A stretch of DNA of 64,000 bases from Aquimarina sp. Aq78 (GCF_900299525.1 NZ_OMKA01000003.1:124001-188000); one strand, 5' to 3'; shown: positions 17,494 to 26,882, numbered from the stretch's first letter. Made by a program: numbers and translations. Notes: a model not told the origin generated them from the letters alone.

Positions 17494-19116
17494 ATGAACA
17501 CATTCTATACAATAGCATTCAGTATTTTAAGTTTTACCTTATTATCTGCACAAGAATCACAATTTACAAGACAAGATTCATTGCGAGGATCGATAACTCC
17601 AGAAAGAGCATGGTGGGATTTAACCTATTACCATCTTGATATTGCTGTAGACCCTGATCAAAAAACTATTTCAGGAAAAAATACAATTCATTACAAAGTG
17701 TTGAAAGAGCATAACATAATGCAAATCGACCTGCAACCTCCTTTAAAAATAGAAAAAGTACTTCAGGATAATAAGGAACTAAAAGTAACATCAGAAGGTA
17801 ATGCTCATTTTATAACACTATCAACAGCACAAAAAGAAAATAGTAAAAATGTAATAGAAGTGTACTATAGTGGTAAACCTCGTGAAGCTGTTCGTGCCCC
17901 ATGGGATGGTGGTATTTCCTGGAAAAAAGATCAGAATGGAAAACATTTTGTAGCTTCTTCATGCCAAGGGTTAGGAGCTAGCGTTTGGTGGCCTAACAAA
18001 GATCATATGTATGATGAAGTAGATAGTTTACTTATTAGTGTTAATGTACCATCTACTCTTATGAATGTATCTAATGGTCGATTACGCAAAACAGAAGAAC
18101 ATGATAATAATACCAAAACATTTCATTGGTTTGTAAGTAACCCAATCAATAATTATGGAGTAAATATCAATATCGGTGATTATGTTCATTTTGGAGAACA
18201 ATATGAAGGTGAGAAAGGAAAACTGGATATGGATTATTATGTATTAAAAGATAATCTGGAAAAAGCGAAAAAACAATTTAAAGATGCTCCAAAGATGATG
18301 AAAGCTTTTGAGCATTGGTTTGGCCCCTATCCTTTTTATGAAGATAGTTTTAAACTGGTTGAAGTACCTTATCTTGGGATGGAGCATCAAAGCTCTGTCA
18401 CTTATGGAAACAAATATATAAATGGATATCTTGGTAATGACCTTTCTGGGTCAGGGTGGGGATTGAAATTTGATTTTATTATTATTCATGAATCTGGTCA
18501 CGAATGGTTTGCTAATAATATCACCTATAAAGATGCGGCAGATATGTGGATTCATGAAGGTTTTACTGCATATTCTGAAAGTCTTTTTCTTGATTATCAT
18601 TATGGAAAAAAGGCCGCTGCAGAATATGTAATAGGTACCAGAAAAAAAATCCAGAATGATTCTCCAATTATAGGTACATATAATGTAAATAATGAAGGAT
18701 CAGGTGATATGTACCTTAAGGGATCAAATATGTTACACACACTACGTCAACTTATAGAAGATGATGAAAAATGGAGATCCATCCTTAGAGGGCTTAATTC
18801 TACATTTTATCATAAAACAGTGACAACAAAGCAGATCGAAGATTATATTAGCAAAGAAACCAACATCGATTTAACTCAGTTTTTTGATCAATATCTAAGA
18901 ACCATAAAAGTACCTGTTCTCGAATATAATTTTAAAGACGGTAAATTAAAATATCGTTATAACAATATCGTAGATCAATTTGATATGCCTGTACGTCTCT
19001 TTATAGATGGTAATCCAGAATGGGTACAACCAAATGCCAATTGGCAGACAAAAGATTTTAAAGGAAATAAACTTACTGTAGATCCCAATTTTTATGTAAA
19101 TGTAAAAGAACTATAG
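17494..19116 (+). CDS. M1 family zinc metallopeptidase (aminopeptidase N-like), exported
   Basis: The protein has 540 residues with a signal peptide. The zinc site HESGH at about 332-336 is followed after exactly 18 residues by the third ligand in HEGF, the M1 signature. The substrate-binding GAMEN-type loop reads YLGMEHQSSV. An N-terminal beta domain (ITPERAWWDLTYYHLDIAVD) is typical. At 540 residues it lacks the long C-terminal helical domain of full aminopeptidase N, as in many Bacteroidota M1 peptidases. It precedes a TSUP permease by 9 bases. Confidence 0.9.
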   Translation: MNTFYTIAFSILSFTLLSAQESQFTRQDSLRGSITPERAWWDLTYYHLDIAVDPDQKTISGKNTIHYKVLKEHNIMQIDLQPPLKIEKVLQDNKELKVTSEGNAHFITLSTAQKENSKNVIEVYYSGKPREAVRAPWDGGISWKKDQNGKHFVASSCQGLGASVWWPNKDHMYDEVDSLLISVNVPSTLMNVSNGRLRKTEEHDNNTKTFHWFVSNPINNYGVNINIGDYVHFGEQYEGEKGKLDMDYYVLKDNLEKAKKQFKDAPKMMKAFEHWFGPYPFYEDSFKLVEVPYLGMEHQSSVTYGNKYINGYLGNDLSGSGWGLKFDFIIIHESGHEWFANNITYKDAADMWIHEGFTAYSESLFLDYHYGKKAAAEYVIGTRKKIQNDSPIIGTYNVNNEGSGDMYLKGSNMLHTLRQLIEDDEKWRSILRGLNSTFYHKTVTTKQIEDYISKETNIDLTQFFDQYLRTIKVPVLEYNFKDGKLKYRYNNIVDQFDMPVRLFIDGNPEWVQPNANWQTKDFKGNKLTVDPNFYVNVKEL

Positions 19117-19125
19117 TATTCTAAA

Positions 19126-19851
19126 ATGGCATCTTATCTTATTCCATTTACTGCTGCTTTTATATTAGGAGTGTCCAAATCAGGACTTAAAGGAATGGGA
19201 ATTGTGGTCGTAACCCTAATGGCATTGGCACATGGTGCAAAAGCATCTACAGGAATACTATTACCTCTTTTAATTTTTGCAGATGTTTTGGCTGTACTCT
19301 ATTATAACCGACATGCCCGTTGGAAATATCTCTTTCAATTTCTCCCATGGATGATAGGTGGAGTTCTAATAGCTGTTTTTGTAGGAAAAGATCTTCCTGA
19401 ATATATATTTAAGAAAGGAATGGCCGTGATTATCATTATCAGTGTTATCATCATGTTTTTTTGGGAACGGTACGATAAAAAAAACATTCCTAATAAGCTT
19501 TGGTTTATTGGCACTACCGGGTTTGCTGCTGGTTTCACCACAATGATAGGAAACCTGGCAGGAGCATTTACTAATATTTTTTTCATGGCAACCCGAATAC
19601 CAAAAAATGAGTTTATTGGTACCGCTGCCTGGCTCTTTTTTATAATTAATTTGTTTAAACTTCCATTTCATATTTTTAGCTGGGATACTATAAATATGAA
19701 GACATTAATTGTGGATTTATATTTGATTCCAGGAGTCATATTGGGATTTATCATCGGGCTTAAGGTCGTAAAGCGATTTAAAGATCACCAATACCGAAAG
19801 TTTATTTTAATCATGACTGCAATTGGGGGGCTTGTTATTTTATTTAAGTAA
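19126..19851 (+). CDS. Sulfite exporter TauE/SafE family (TSUP) membrane protein
   Basis: The 241-residue integral membrane protein has about seven or eight helices. The first conserved block is IPFTAAFILGVSKSGLKGMG and the second half repeats it as GAAGFTTMIGNLAGAFTNIF-like sequence, the two-fold pattern of the TSUP family. Members export sulfite, sulfonates or other anions. It follows the M1 peptidase gene with a 9-base gap and may be co-transcribed, but no functional link is evident. Confidence 0.85.
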   Translation: MASYLIPFTAAFILGVSKSGLKGMGIVVVTLMALAHGAKASTGILLPLLIFADVLAVLYYNRHARWKYLFQFLPWMIGGVLIAVFVGKDLPEYIFKKGMAVIIIISVIIMFFWERYDKKNIPNKLWFIGTTGFAAGFTTMIGNLAGAFTNIFFMATRIPKNEFIGTAAWLFFIINLFKLPFHIFSWDTINMKTLIVDLYLIPGVILGFIIGLKVVKRFKDHQYRKFILIMTAIGGLVILFK

Positions 19852-20044
19852 TCGCTAATACTATCTAACAATTACAGAATACACTTGCTTTTAAATACTT
19901 ATATCTAAAATAATCTTAAAAACAAGTGCCATATTTAGTAGATGAATAACGATGTAGTTAAACTTTTAGTTAATTAATAGCATTCTAAAAAAATAATGCA
20001 GCTAATTTGATAAATTTAGATATTAATCAAATTAAATATATATC

Positions 20045-20218
20045 ATGAAAAAAAAGCAGTTAAAAAAACTCAAACTTAACAAAAACACAATTTCTAAGTT
20101 TAGTGCTCAAAAAATTAAAGGAGGTACTGGTACAGGAGATTGTGATTCTAGTATTGCTCCAAATTGCAACTTTGCTTGTGCAACAGGAACATGTATTTCA
20201 CATAGAAACGATTGTTAA
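20045..20218 (+). CDS. Double-glycine RiPP (class I lanthipeptide-like) precursor peptide, orphan
   Basis: A 57-codon gene encodes a leader MKKKQLKKLKLNKNTISKF...KIKGG (residues 1-27) and a 30-residue core TGTGDCDSSIAPNC... with five cysteines (C33, C41, C45, C50, C57), the last being the C-terminal residue. The LKLNK...GG leader is that of the Bacteroidota natural-product precursor family (GG-type, TIGR04149-like), whose members are exported and cut by C39-peptidase transporters. The core has serines and threonines next to cysteines, as needed for lanthionine or disulfide formation. It is monocistronic, with a strong terminator 27 bases after the stop. No LanB, LanC, radical SAM or C39 gene is within the window, so maturation must be supplied elsewhere. 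Confidence 0.8.
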   Translation: MKKKQLKKLKLNKNTISKFSAQKIKGGTGTGDCDSSIAPNCNFACATGTCISHRNDC

Positions 20219-20244
20219 GTAGATAGGTTATTTCTAAAAATTAT

Positions 20245-20280
20245 AAAACTGCCAAAGATTTAAACCTTTGGCAGTTTTTA
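20245..20280 (+). terminator. Intrinsic terminator after the RiPP precursor gene
   Basis: Perfect arms AAAACTGCCAAAG / CTTTGGCAGTTTT enclose an 8-base loop and end in a T-run. It isolates the peptide gene from the downstream acetyltransferase. Confidence 0.92.
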
Positions 20281-20375
20281 TATGGTACTTAATTAAATAA
20301 TTGCTAGTAATTTCAAATGTACATGAGAGTATAATTCTTTTTGAATACATTAGGCCCAAAAAAGAATCTTAAATA

Positions 20376-20903
20376 ATGAAAATTACCTCTTTACCAAAAT
20401 TACAAACCGAAAGATTACTTCTAAGACAATTAAAAGAAAATGACAATCAGGTAATTCTCTTCTTACGATCTGATGAAGGTGTTAACACATTTGTAAAAAG
20501 ACCAAAAACAAATACAATAGAAGATGCTAACAATTTCATTGACAAAATCAATAAAGGTATTGATGAGCAAAACTGGTTATTTTGGGGAATTACAATAAAA
20601 GATAATCCAGAACTCATTGGTACTATTTGCTTATGGAATTTCTCTGAAGACAAAAAAATAGCAGAAGTAGGCTATGATTTACATCCGAAGTTTCATAAAC
20701 AAGGGATTATGAATGAAGCACTGGTAGGTATCCTAGATTATGGGTTTAAAACTTTAGAGCTAGATACTATAGAAGCTTTTACACATAAAAATAATGAACC
20801 TTCAAAAAAGTTATTGATTAAAAATAACTTTAATCATATTGAACATAGAGAGGATAGTGATAACCTAGACAATTTTATCTTTTCTATTTCCAGAAATAAA
20901 TGA
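20376..20903 (+). CDS. GNAT family N-acetyltransferase (RimJ/RimL-like)
   Basis: The 175-residue cytosolic protein opens with LQTERLLLRQLKENDN, the typical start of RimJ/RimL-type acetyltransferases. It continues with IGTICLWNFSEDKKIAEVGY and the acetyl-CoA loop region HPKFHKQGIMNEAL (Q/R-x-x-G-x-A equivalent), then the IEAFTHKNNEPSKKLLIKNN helix. It would transfer an acetyl group to a protein N-terminus or small amine. A terminator separates it from the RiPP precursor gene upstream, so co-regulation with that gene is unlikely. Confidence 0.88.
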   Translation: MKITSLPKLQTERLLLRQLKENDNQVILFLRSDEGVNTFVKRPKTNTIEDANNFIDKINKGIDEQNWLFWGITIKDNPELIGTICLWNFSEDKKIAEVGYDLHPKFHKQGIMNEALVGILDYGFKTLELDTIEAFTHKNNEPSKKLLIKNNFNHIEHREDSDNLDNFIFSISRNK

Positions 20904-20944
20904 CCTAAAAATCATCTCTTCAAGAAAGATTTTTTAGTATCAAT

Positions 20945-21000
20945 CAGAGCCTGTCAATTTCATATCATACTTGGTGATCAAATAATTTTAACAGGCTCTG
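20945..21000. terminator. Long-loop inverted repeat between convergent genes
   Basis: Perfect 10-bp arms CAGAGCCTGT / ACAGGCTCTG are separated by 36 bases. They lie between the ends of the acetyltransferase gene (plus) and the T9SS-protein gene (minus), so this is probably a bidirectional termination structure. Confidence 0.5.
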
Positions 21001-21042
21001 GTTAATAAATTTAGTTAACATCTGTTCTTTAAACAGATAGAG

Positions 21043-23700
21043 TTATTCTTTATAAAATATTTTAGAGATACTTCCTTCTTCAGATCGAGAATGTAATTTA
21101 ATAATATAAGCTCCCTTAGATAAATTAGATACATCTATACTGTTCCCGTTTCGATTTTTATATTCGCCTACTTTTTTACCATATATATCGAATATCGTTA
21201 TCATATATTCCTGATCAGAAGCAGAGCTACTTATCTGTAATTGATCTTTTGCGGGGCTAGGGAATATTTTTATTCCCTGTAATTCTTTATTAATTTCATT
21301 AGGTAACAATGGAGATTTTATTCCATTCTGGCAATACGTTGCATTTTGATATGGTGTAATCGCAGCAGTCTTATATACAGGAGCATTGCTATAATATTCA
21401 TTTATTTTTTTAGCTAACCACTGGTCATCATCTCCATTAGTACCGATAGAACCTATTCCGGTAGTAGATCCTCCACCCCATAAAATAGTGAAAACATTCA
21501 TATTTGCTAGTTTTTGTAGATTAGACGTTCCCCAATCATAACCATTATCATTAGCCAAATGTCCTCCTATAGTATTAGCTTCATAATGCGGAAGTGCTAA
21601 TGTTATATTTTTCAGCTCAGGGTGAATCTTACTAAGGTCTGTCCCTATTCTACTATCTCCAAGAAAATAAGGAGCAGATGCAGAGGAGTGATTAGCAATA
21701 TCAAAATTGACAATATTTTCATCTGTAGTAGGCATATGTCCTCCAGGAATTTGCCATAACATGATAGGTACATTACCTATTCGTTTTGCAATTTCTTTAC
21801 AAAAGGTCAGGTACATATCCCAATGTTTAGCTGTCCATGCGTAATTTTGTATCGCGGCTGGTCCAAAACAGTCTCTTTCGTATCGGTCAAAAGCTATAAA
21901 ATCTGGTTTCCACTCTCCTGTATATAACTCAAGACTATTCATAAAATCGGCCACTTCTATAGCTTCGCTCACAGGGTCATTAAACTCTCCTGCTTTTTCA
22001 AACACCCAACGGGCAGAACCAGCGGCCCATACATTTTGCTGATACCCAAATGGAATTTTACATTCTCCCACATGATGAATCAAAAAATTAACCGACTGCA
22101 AATAACCTTTCAGATTATCAGAAAAAGAAGGAAGTCCTGTAATACTTAAATTCTCATCTTCAAAAGCTCTTTTGATATCTTGATTAACCTCGACTCGCAT
22201 GGTTCTGATATTATGATCATTTCCAAAAACGACATCTTGTTGAATAGCACCTATCAGATCGGGGCTAATTACAAAAGCTCCGGGATTAGGGTGATCAGTG
22301 TCTTCATAACTTAAAATAACTTTAATTTCCTGAATCAAATTTCTATAATGAAAATATAAATTTTGATTTTCGCTCAGATCTTTAATAGCTTCTAGTGATC
22401 CACCACCACTAGCATTAGCAGTATAATGCACCATTACAGGAAGTATTTTTCTTCCGCCTTGACTAGCTTCTAATCTTCGTGCCTGTTCGATAGTGTTTTT
22501 TGTAGGAGTCATATCAGGAATCTTACCTCTATCCCCTGCTCCGTCTAATCCAGAATATTTAAAAAGAGCGTTTAAAGGTGAGTTCTTAAAATTATCATCA
22601 AAAGCAGCAGCAGCATTGGTTATGGTTCCATGAGATAAATATCTAGGAAAACCTTTGACTGTAAATTCATGAACAGAAGAAGCTGTAAAAGAAACAGCCA
22701 GAGTATTGCTATTTCCTATCGCTACTGTAAGATTAGCAGTGTATTGAGGAGTATAAATAAGATTATTAGCATTATCGGTATAGGCAGATATTGTAACAGT
22801 ATAATTTCCTTCGAGAACTTGTGGTATACTAGTACTGCCATTAGTAATCTGTGTATTTTTATCTGCACCGTTTATATCACTATTCTTAAGAGCAATTGGT
22901 GTAGAAACTCCACTGGGAAGTCCGGTTACATTAACAGTTACATTTTCTGTACGAATAGTAGATCTTGTATATCCTATAGCAATATTAGTATTTGTTTCAG
23001 AAGGTATGAATGATAAAGGCGATGATTCTTCGTATGCACTTGTATATTGAGTAGTACCTACGACAAAACTATTTGCCCATATCTGGTATGGCTGGTCAAT
23101 TCTTAGCGAAGAGGTAGCAGATGTTGTAATTGTTTCTGTAGATAGAGTATTAGAACTTGTATTTTTATAGTTAACTATTACAGCATTAGCATCATTTCCA
23201 GTTACTGTGGTGGTCACATCTGTAAATAATGAAGGTGTTCCATTTTCTGTATAAAATCGCATAGAATCAGCGAGATCACTATATGATGATGTTACCGTTC
23301 TAAGGTCAACTCTAAGTTTAAAACTTTCATTAGGAGATAAAACATGATCAACCCAAGATGCTTCGGGAAGTCCGATATTTAAAGTATTAATAAATCGATC
23401 TCCATCTTGTAGATGGGTCATCGTTACAGTTGGATATGAAATACTTCCATTAGGTGTAAAATTAACAAGGCTTGGAGTAACATCAGATAAAAATTGAAGT
23501 TTAGCATTTCTAGCATTAATACCACTGTTTCCTGTATTTTTCACTTCTATATCAAGATAAACATCTCCCCAGGATTGAGGTGAAAAATCCATTTTTAATT
23601 GATAAGTTGCTGTGGGATTACTATAATTCCGAATAAAGGTTTGGGAATAGATACAAAAATTAAATAGTAAGCATACGACGAATAAGAGTTTGTGTTTCAT
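21043..23700 (-). CDS. Large T9SS-exported protein, probable TIM-barrel hydrolase
   Basis: The protein has 885 residues with a signal peptide. Residues about 25-150 look like a cellulose/chitin-binding type beta domain (MDFSPQSWGDVYLDIEVKN). A second beta-rich region at about 165-340 has alternating Thr/Ser. A large domain at about 345-770 contains VMVHYTANASGGGS, FIAFDRYERD, GNVPIMLWQIPGGH and NVFTILWGGGST, consistent with a TIM-barrel glycoside-hydrolase-like enzyme, but I do not recognise the family. The last 75 residues (GIKIFPSPAKDQLQIS ... LSKGAYIIKL) are a type A T9SS sorting domain, so the mature protein is secreted or surface-anchored. It is monocistronic. The enzyme call is tentative, the export call firm. 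Confidence 0.75.
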   Translation of the reverse strand: MKHKLLFVVCLLFNFCIYSQTFIRNYSNPTATYQLKMDFSPQSWGDVYLDIEVKNTGNSGINARNAKLQFLSDVTPSLVNFTPNGSISYPTVTMTHLQDGDRFINTLNIGLPEASWVDHVLSPNESFKLRVDLRTVTSSYSDLADSMRFYTENGTPSLFTDVTTTVTGNDANAVIVNYKNTSSNTLSTETITTSATSSLRIDQPYQIWANSFVVGTTQYTSAYEESSPLSFIPSETNTNIAIGYTRSTIRTENVTVNVTGLPSGVSTPIALKNSDINGADKNTQITNGSTSIPQVLEGNYTVTISAYTDNANNLIYTPQYTANLTVAIGNSNTLAVSFTASSVHEFTVKGFPRYLSHGTITNAAAAFDDNFKNSPLNALFKYSGLDGAGDRGKIPDMTPTKNTIEQARRLEASQGGRKILPVMVHYTANASGGGSLEAIKDLSENQNLYFHYRNLIQEIKVILSYEDTDHPNPGAFVISPDLIGAIQQDVVFGNDHNIRTMRVEVNQDIKRAFEDENLSITGLPSFSDNLKGYLQSVNFLIHHVGECKIPFGYQQNVWAAGSARWVFEKAGEFNDPVSEAIEVADFMNSLELYTGEWKPDFIAFDRYERDCFGPAAIQNYAWTAKHWDMYLTFCKEIAKRIGNVPIMLWQIPGGHMPTTDENIVNFDIANHSSASAPYFLGDSRIGTDLSKIHPELKNITLALPHYEANTIGGHLANDNGYDWGTSNLQKLANMNVFTILWGGGSTTGIGSIGTNGDDDQWLAKKINEYYSNAPVYKTAAITPYQNATYCQNGIKSPLLPNEINKELQGIKIFPSPAKDQLQISSSASDQEYMITIFDIYGKKVGEYKNRNGNSIDVSNLSKGAYIIKLHSRSEEGSISKIFYKE

Positions 23701-23900
23701 TGTTTACGTTTTAAATACGTTGGGTTAATATATATTGAGATTCTTTAAAAGATATAAATAAGAGAAACGTATAAAAAACAAATTAGCTGAATGACTATAA
23801 TTTGTAGATTTTCAGAGTGTTTTTTTAAACAAGAAGCAAATTATGAATTCAAAAAGAAAATAATTTTTAGTACATTAGATAGCATAAGGTGTGATTAACA

Positions 23901-24272
23901 ATGCATAAAAACTCAAGAAAGATGATCGTTATGATAATAGGTAGTATGGTAGTAATTAGTATCGTTACCCTTGTCTACCTTTTGAGTAAAGTTAAGCCAA
24001 GTACTAATTGCATTCTTTATGAAAACTATATTTTAATAAAAGAATCACCTTATTCTGATGAGTTGAGTGATTATGAAATTATAAGAGAAGAACAAGGACT
24101 TAGGTTTAAAACCAGAAAAGGCTACTCCTTATTTATCATAAAGGTAGATTCTACAGAAAATCAGGACGTAAAATTAATAGGGCTTGCCAGTTATGGCGCA
24201 AGAAATGTTGAATTTAATCGGTATATCTGTAATTTGGTTGATCAAATAAATAGCAAAAAAAATATCGATTAA
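23901..24272 (+). CDS. Hypothetical membrane-anchored small protein
   Basis: This 123-residue protein has one N-terminal membrane helix (MIVMIIGSMVVISIVTLVYL), followed by a roughly 90-residue domain of mixed strands and helices. It has a single cysteine (C37) early in the soluble part and another near the end. No family was recognised. It stands alone between the T9SS-protein gene (divergent) and the next exported protein. The reading frame has normal composition for the window. Confidence 0.5.
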   Translation: MHKNSRKMIVMIIGSMVVISIVTLVYLLSKVKPSTNCILYENYILIKESPYSDELSDYEIIREEQGLRFKTRKGYSLFIIKVDSTENQDVKLIGLASYGARNVEFNRYICNLVDQINSKKNID

Positions 24273-24357
24273 GCATATACTTCGTAACTAGAGTTAATAG
24301 ATTTTAATTGGATCATCCCTACACCGCCCATTTTCGCAATTTTATCTTCAAATAAAA

Positions 24358-24378
24358 GTACACATACGGTATATGTAC
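24358..24378. promoter_or_regulatory. Near-perfect 21-bp palindrome (operator candidate)
   Basis: The arms GTACACATAC and GTATATGTAC are inverted copies with one mismatch around a single central G. The palindrome lies 90 bases upstream of the gene at 24468 in an otherwise empty gap. This is the form expected for a dimeric repressor site. Confidence 0.45.
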
Positions 24379-24467
24379 CTTTCGTCCCCTATTATTCTTC
24401 ATTTCCCAGATGATAGCATATACATTTGTCTTGTAAAAAAAATCATTAATTAAAATTGAAAAACTAT

Positions 24468-25166
24468 ATGAAGCTTTTAAAAATCTCATTATTAACACTC
24501 TTTTTGACTGTTAATTTTACATCTCTGAATGCGCAATCAAAGACAATATCATATACCCTAAAAAAAGGGCACGTATTTGATATCATTTTTATAAATACCA
24601 AACCCGACACTAAACAAAAACTACAGCACTACTTTAAAACTGCATTTCCTGTAGCCGAAAAAATGGGATATCATAGATTACCTGGCGTTGCTATAAAAGG
24701 AAGTCCGACTCAAGGCAATTATCATCCCGAAAGTATGATTTTTGGATATTGGGATACCCTTAATGGGCGAGAGAAATTCTTACAGGATATTCAAAAAACA
24801 ATGCCAGGTTTTCATGAAGAGAGAAGAAATATCTGGTCTACATTTGGTCTTACTTATTACGAATTAAAACAAGATCTTTCTTTTAGTATTAATCCTGAGA
24901 AATTTAATATGGTTACTGCGTATTGGCATAAAGACAAGTCGTCTTTTCAAAAATTTAAACAAAGATGGATACAAAAAATGAAAAAAGCAGGCGGTCAAAC
25001 ACAAGTTGAATTTACAGAAGGTGCGTCTCCTTTTGGGTATAACTACAATCCAGATTATTTGGTGATTACTACCTGGGAAAACAAGGCCGCTTTTGAACAA
25101 TTTTATAAAGAAAATCTAAAAATGGATCATAGTTCGGTGAAACATGTGAACCAATTTCAGATTTAG
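24468..25166 (+). CDS. Exported protein with two ferredoxin-like (dimeric alpha/beta barrel) repeats, function unknown
   Basis: The 232-residue protein starts at the ATG at 24468, which begins directly with the signal peptide (MKLLKISLLTLFLTV, cleavage after LNAQ); a TTG four codons earlier is less likely. Two similar halves are visible: GHVFDIIFINTKPDTKQKLQ ... MIFGYWDTLNGREKFLQD and FNMVTAYWHKDKSSFQKFKQ ... YLVITTWENKAAFEQFYKE. The pattern of strand, helix, strand with W-D/E-N/S-x-x-x-F is like NIPSNAP/ABM-type small-ligand binding folds. It is followed by a strong terminator. Confidence 0.6.
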   Translation: MKLLKISLLTLFLTVNFTSLNAQSKTISYTLKKGHVFDIIFINTKPDTKQKLQHYFKTAFPVAEKMGYHRLPGVAIKGSPTQGNYHPESMIFGYWDTLNGREKFLQDIQKTMPGFHEERRNIWSTFGLTYYELKQDLSFSINPEKFNMVTAYWHKDKSSFQKFKQRWIQKMKKAGGQTQVEFTEGASPFGYNYNPDYLVITTWENKAAFEQFYKENLKMDHSSVKHVNQFQI

Positions 25167-25187
25167 TAACTATTTTAGACCTATAAA

Positions 25188-25212
25188 AAGCAGGTTATTA
25201 AATAACCTGCTT
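25188..25212 (+). terminator. Intrinsic terminator, perfect hairpin
   Basis: AAGCAGGTTATT / AATAACCTGCTT arms meet around a minimal loop. The hairpin ends the transcript of the preceding exported-protein gene and lies 11 bases before the next start codon. It could also act as an attenuator for the AraC-type gene. Confidence 0.8.
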
Positions 25213-25223
25213 AATACATCATT

Positions 25224-26330
25224 ATGCAAACACTTTTAAATCAACTCGTATATTTTGGTTATTTCCAGAGTTTATTTTTACTCTGTATTTACCTTTTTTC
25301 ACCAAAAAACAGAAAAAACATTAATGGATATGTCGCTTTTTTAGTACTGGTTCTTATGATTGGTTTATCGGGTCGAGTACTTTATATATCTGATATTTTT
25401 GGTAAAAACTTTCGACTGATTGCATTTTCTGAGTTTGCAACACTCCTATTTGGATCCACAATTTACTTATTTACCAAATCTTCATTATTAAACAAACGTT
25501 TTTCATATCAGGATCTGTTACACTACCTCCCCGGAATTTTCTATATTATTTTTGTAATTTTTATGTTTATGCTTCCTACAGACGAAGTTATTGGAGCAAG
25601 AATTAAAAGTGGAGAATTATTTCGTACCATAACTATTTTTATTGGTATTGGTCTACTATTCAACATTACGTATTGGGTAATGAGTCTTCAGTTATTTCTT
25701 TCTTTTAGGAAAGGGTTACGCGATGAATTAAGTTATACCGTAAAGACACAGTTTTTCTTTAATTTTCTTATTGCAATTGGTATTTGCTTATTATGCTGGG
25801 TTATTGTGTATTTCATTAGTATTTTAGGATTTGAAATGCTAGAAAGGACAGCAAGAGAAGCAATTTGGCTAAGTATCGCTTTAATCATTCTTTTTATCGC
25901 TTATTATGGTATGATTTCTCCTGATCTATTTAAAATTATCCCCAGTAGAGTTCAAAAAAAATATACGCAATCCAAGCTATCCAAATCAGATCTAGACCAT
26001 TTACAAACCAAATTAGATCAGTTAATGGTGGAGAAAAAGCCGTACCTCAATAGAAAATTATTAAAAGCAGAACTTGCTGACATGCTGGGAGTAAGCAGTC
26101 CAGAAATAGCCCGATTATTAAACGAAAATATCGGCATGAATTTCTTTGAATACATTAATTATCATCGGATTAAAGAATTTGTAGAATTAGCAAAAACAGA
26201 TAAAGCTAAAAACTTCACCTTTTTCGGGTTGGCCCAGGAAGCAGGTTTTAATTCTAAAACTACATTTAATAAATCTTTCAAAAAGTTGATGGGAACGTCA
26301 CCAAAAGAATATTTCACTTCTCAGCAATAA
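25224..26330 (+). CDS. Membrane-anchored AraC-family regulator (7TM N-terminus)
   Basis: The 368-residue protein has about seven membrane helices in residues 1-235. A cytoplasmic linker and a C-terminal AraC-type DNA-binding domain follow (about 265-365, with LADMLGVSSPEIARLLNENI and FGLAQEAGFNSKTTFNKSFK, ending GTSPKEYF). This is a known flavobacterial architecture in which the membrane part probably senses a ligand. A paralogue with the same layout is encoded at 59607. No target gene is obvious. Confidence 0.85.
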   Translation: MQTLLNQLVYFGYFQSLFLLCIYLFSPKNRKNINGYVAFLVLVLMIGLSGRVLYISDIFGKNFRLIAFSEFATLLFGSTIYLFTKSSLLNKRFSYQDLLHYLPGIFYIIFVIFMFMLPTDEVIGARIKSGELFRTITIFIGIGLLFNITYWVMSLQLFLSFRKGLRDELSYTVKTQFFFNFLIAIGICLLCWVIVYFISILGFEMLERTAREAIWLSIALIILFIAYYGMISPDLFKIIPSRVQKKYTQSKLSKSDLDHLQTKLDQLMVEKKPYLNRKLLKAELADMLGVSSPEIARLLNENIGMNFFEYINYHRIKEFVELAKTDKAKNFTFFGLAQEAGFNSKTTFNKSFKKLMGTSPKEYFTSQQ

Positions 26331-26426
26331 AAAATAACATTTATTGCTCATTAACATTTAAGAAAACTTTCAAACTTAATTATTAGATATCTTCTATTTT
26401 AGAAACAAAAATAAAAGGTCCTCATC

Positions 26427-26882
26427 ATGAATTATATGTTTAAAATTGTTTTAGTATGTTGTATAAGTTTACTTGCTTACCAAACAAATGCGCAATCCAA
26501 ACAAGATTCTCTGGATATTAAACAAGTAGCTCTTGATTACCTCGAAGCACAACACAATGTAAATCCTAAGCAATTTGAGCGAGCTGCTCATCCTAGAATG
26601 GCAAAAAGGACTTTTTGGAAAAACAAAGCTACAAACAAAGAATATCTTCGAGAAACGTTTACTGATTTTATGGTAATTCTCTCAGAGTTTTATAATAGTA
26701 ACGGAGATAAGTTTCCCAAAAAACCAAAAAAAGAGGTTATTATATTAGATGTTCTTGACAAGACAGCTTCTGTAAAACTTATTGCCGATGAGTGGATTGA
26801 TTACATGCATATTGTAAAAATAAACGATACATGGAAAATTGTAAATGTCCTTTGGCAATTTAACGATTCATCCAAACATTAA
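26427..26882 (+). CDS. Exported NTF2-like protein (putative lumazine-binding family)
   Basis: The 151-residue protein has a signal peptide ending near TNAQS. The remaining 128 residues match the putative lumazine-binding/NTF2-like family: VALDYLEAQHNVNPKQFERA, then HPRMAKRTF, and the strands KEVIILDVLDKTASVKLIAD and HIVKINDTWKIVNVLW. Proteins of this family bind small ligands in a conical pocket; no reaction can be assigned. The start is the first ATG of two (26427 or 26436). Confidence 0.8.
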   Translation: MNYMFKIVLVCCISLLAYQTNAQSKQDSLDIKQVALDYLEAQHNVNPKQFERAAHPRMAKRTFWKNKATNKEYLRETFTDFMVILSEFYNSNGDKFPKKPKKEVIILDVLDKTASVKLIADEWIDYMHIVKINDTWKIVNVLWQFNDSSKH

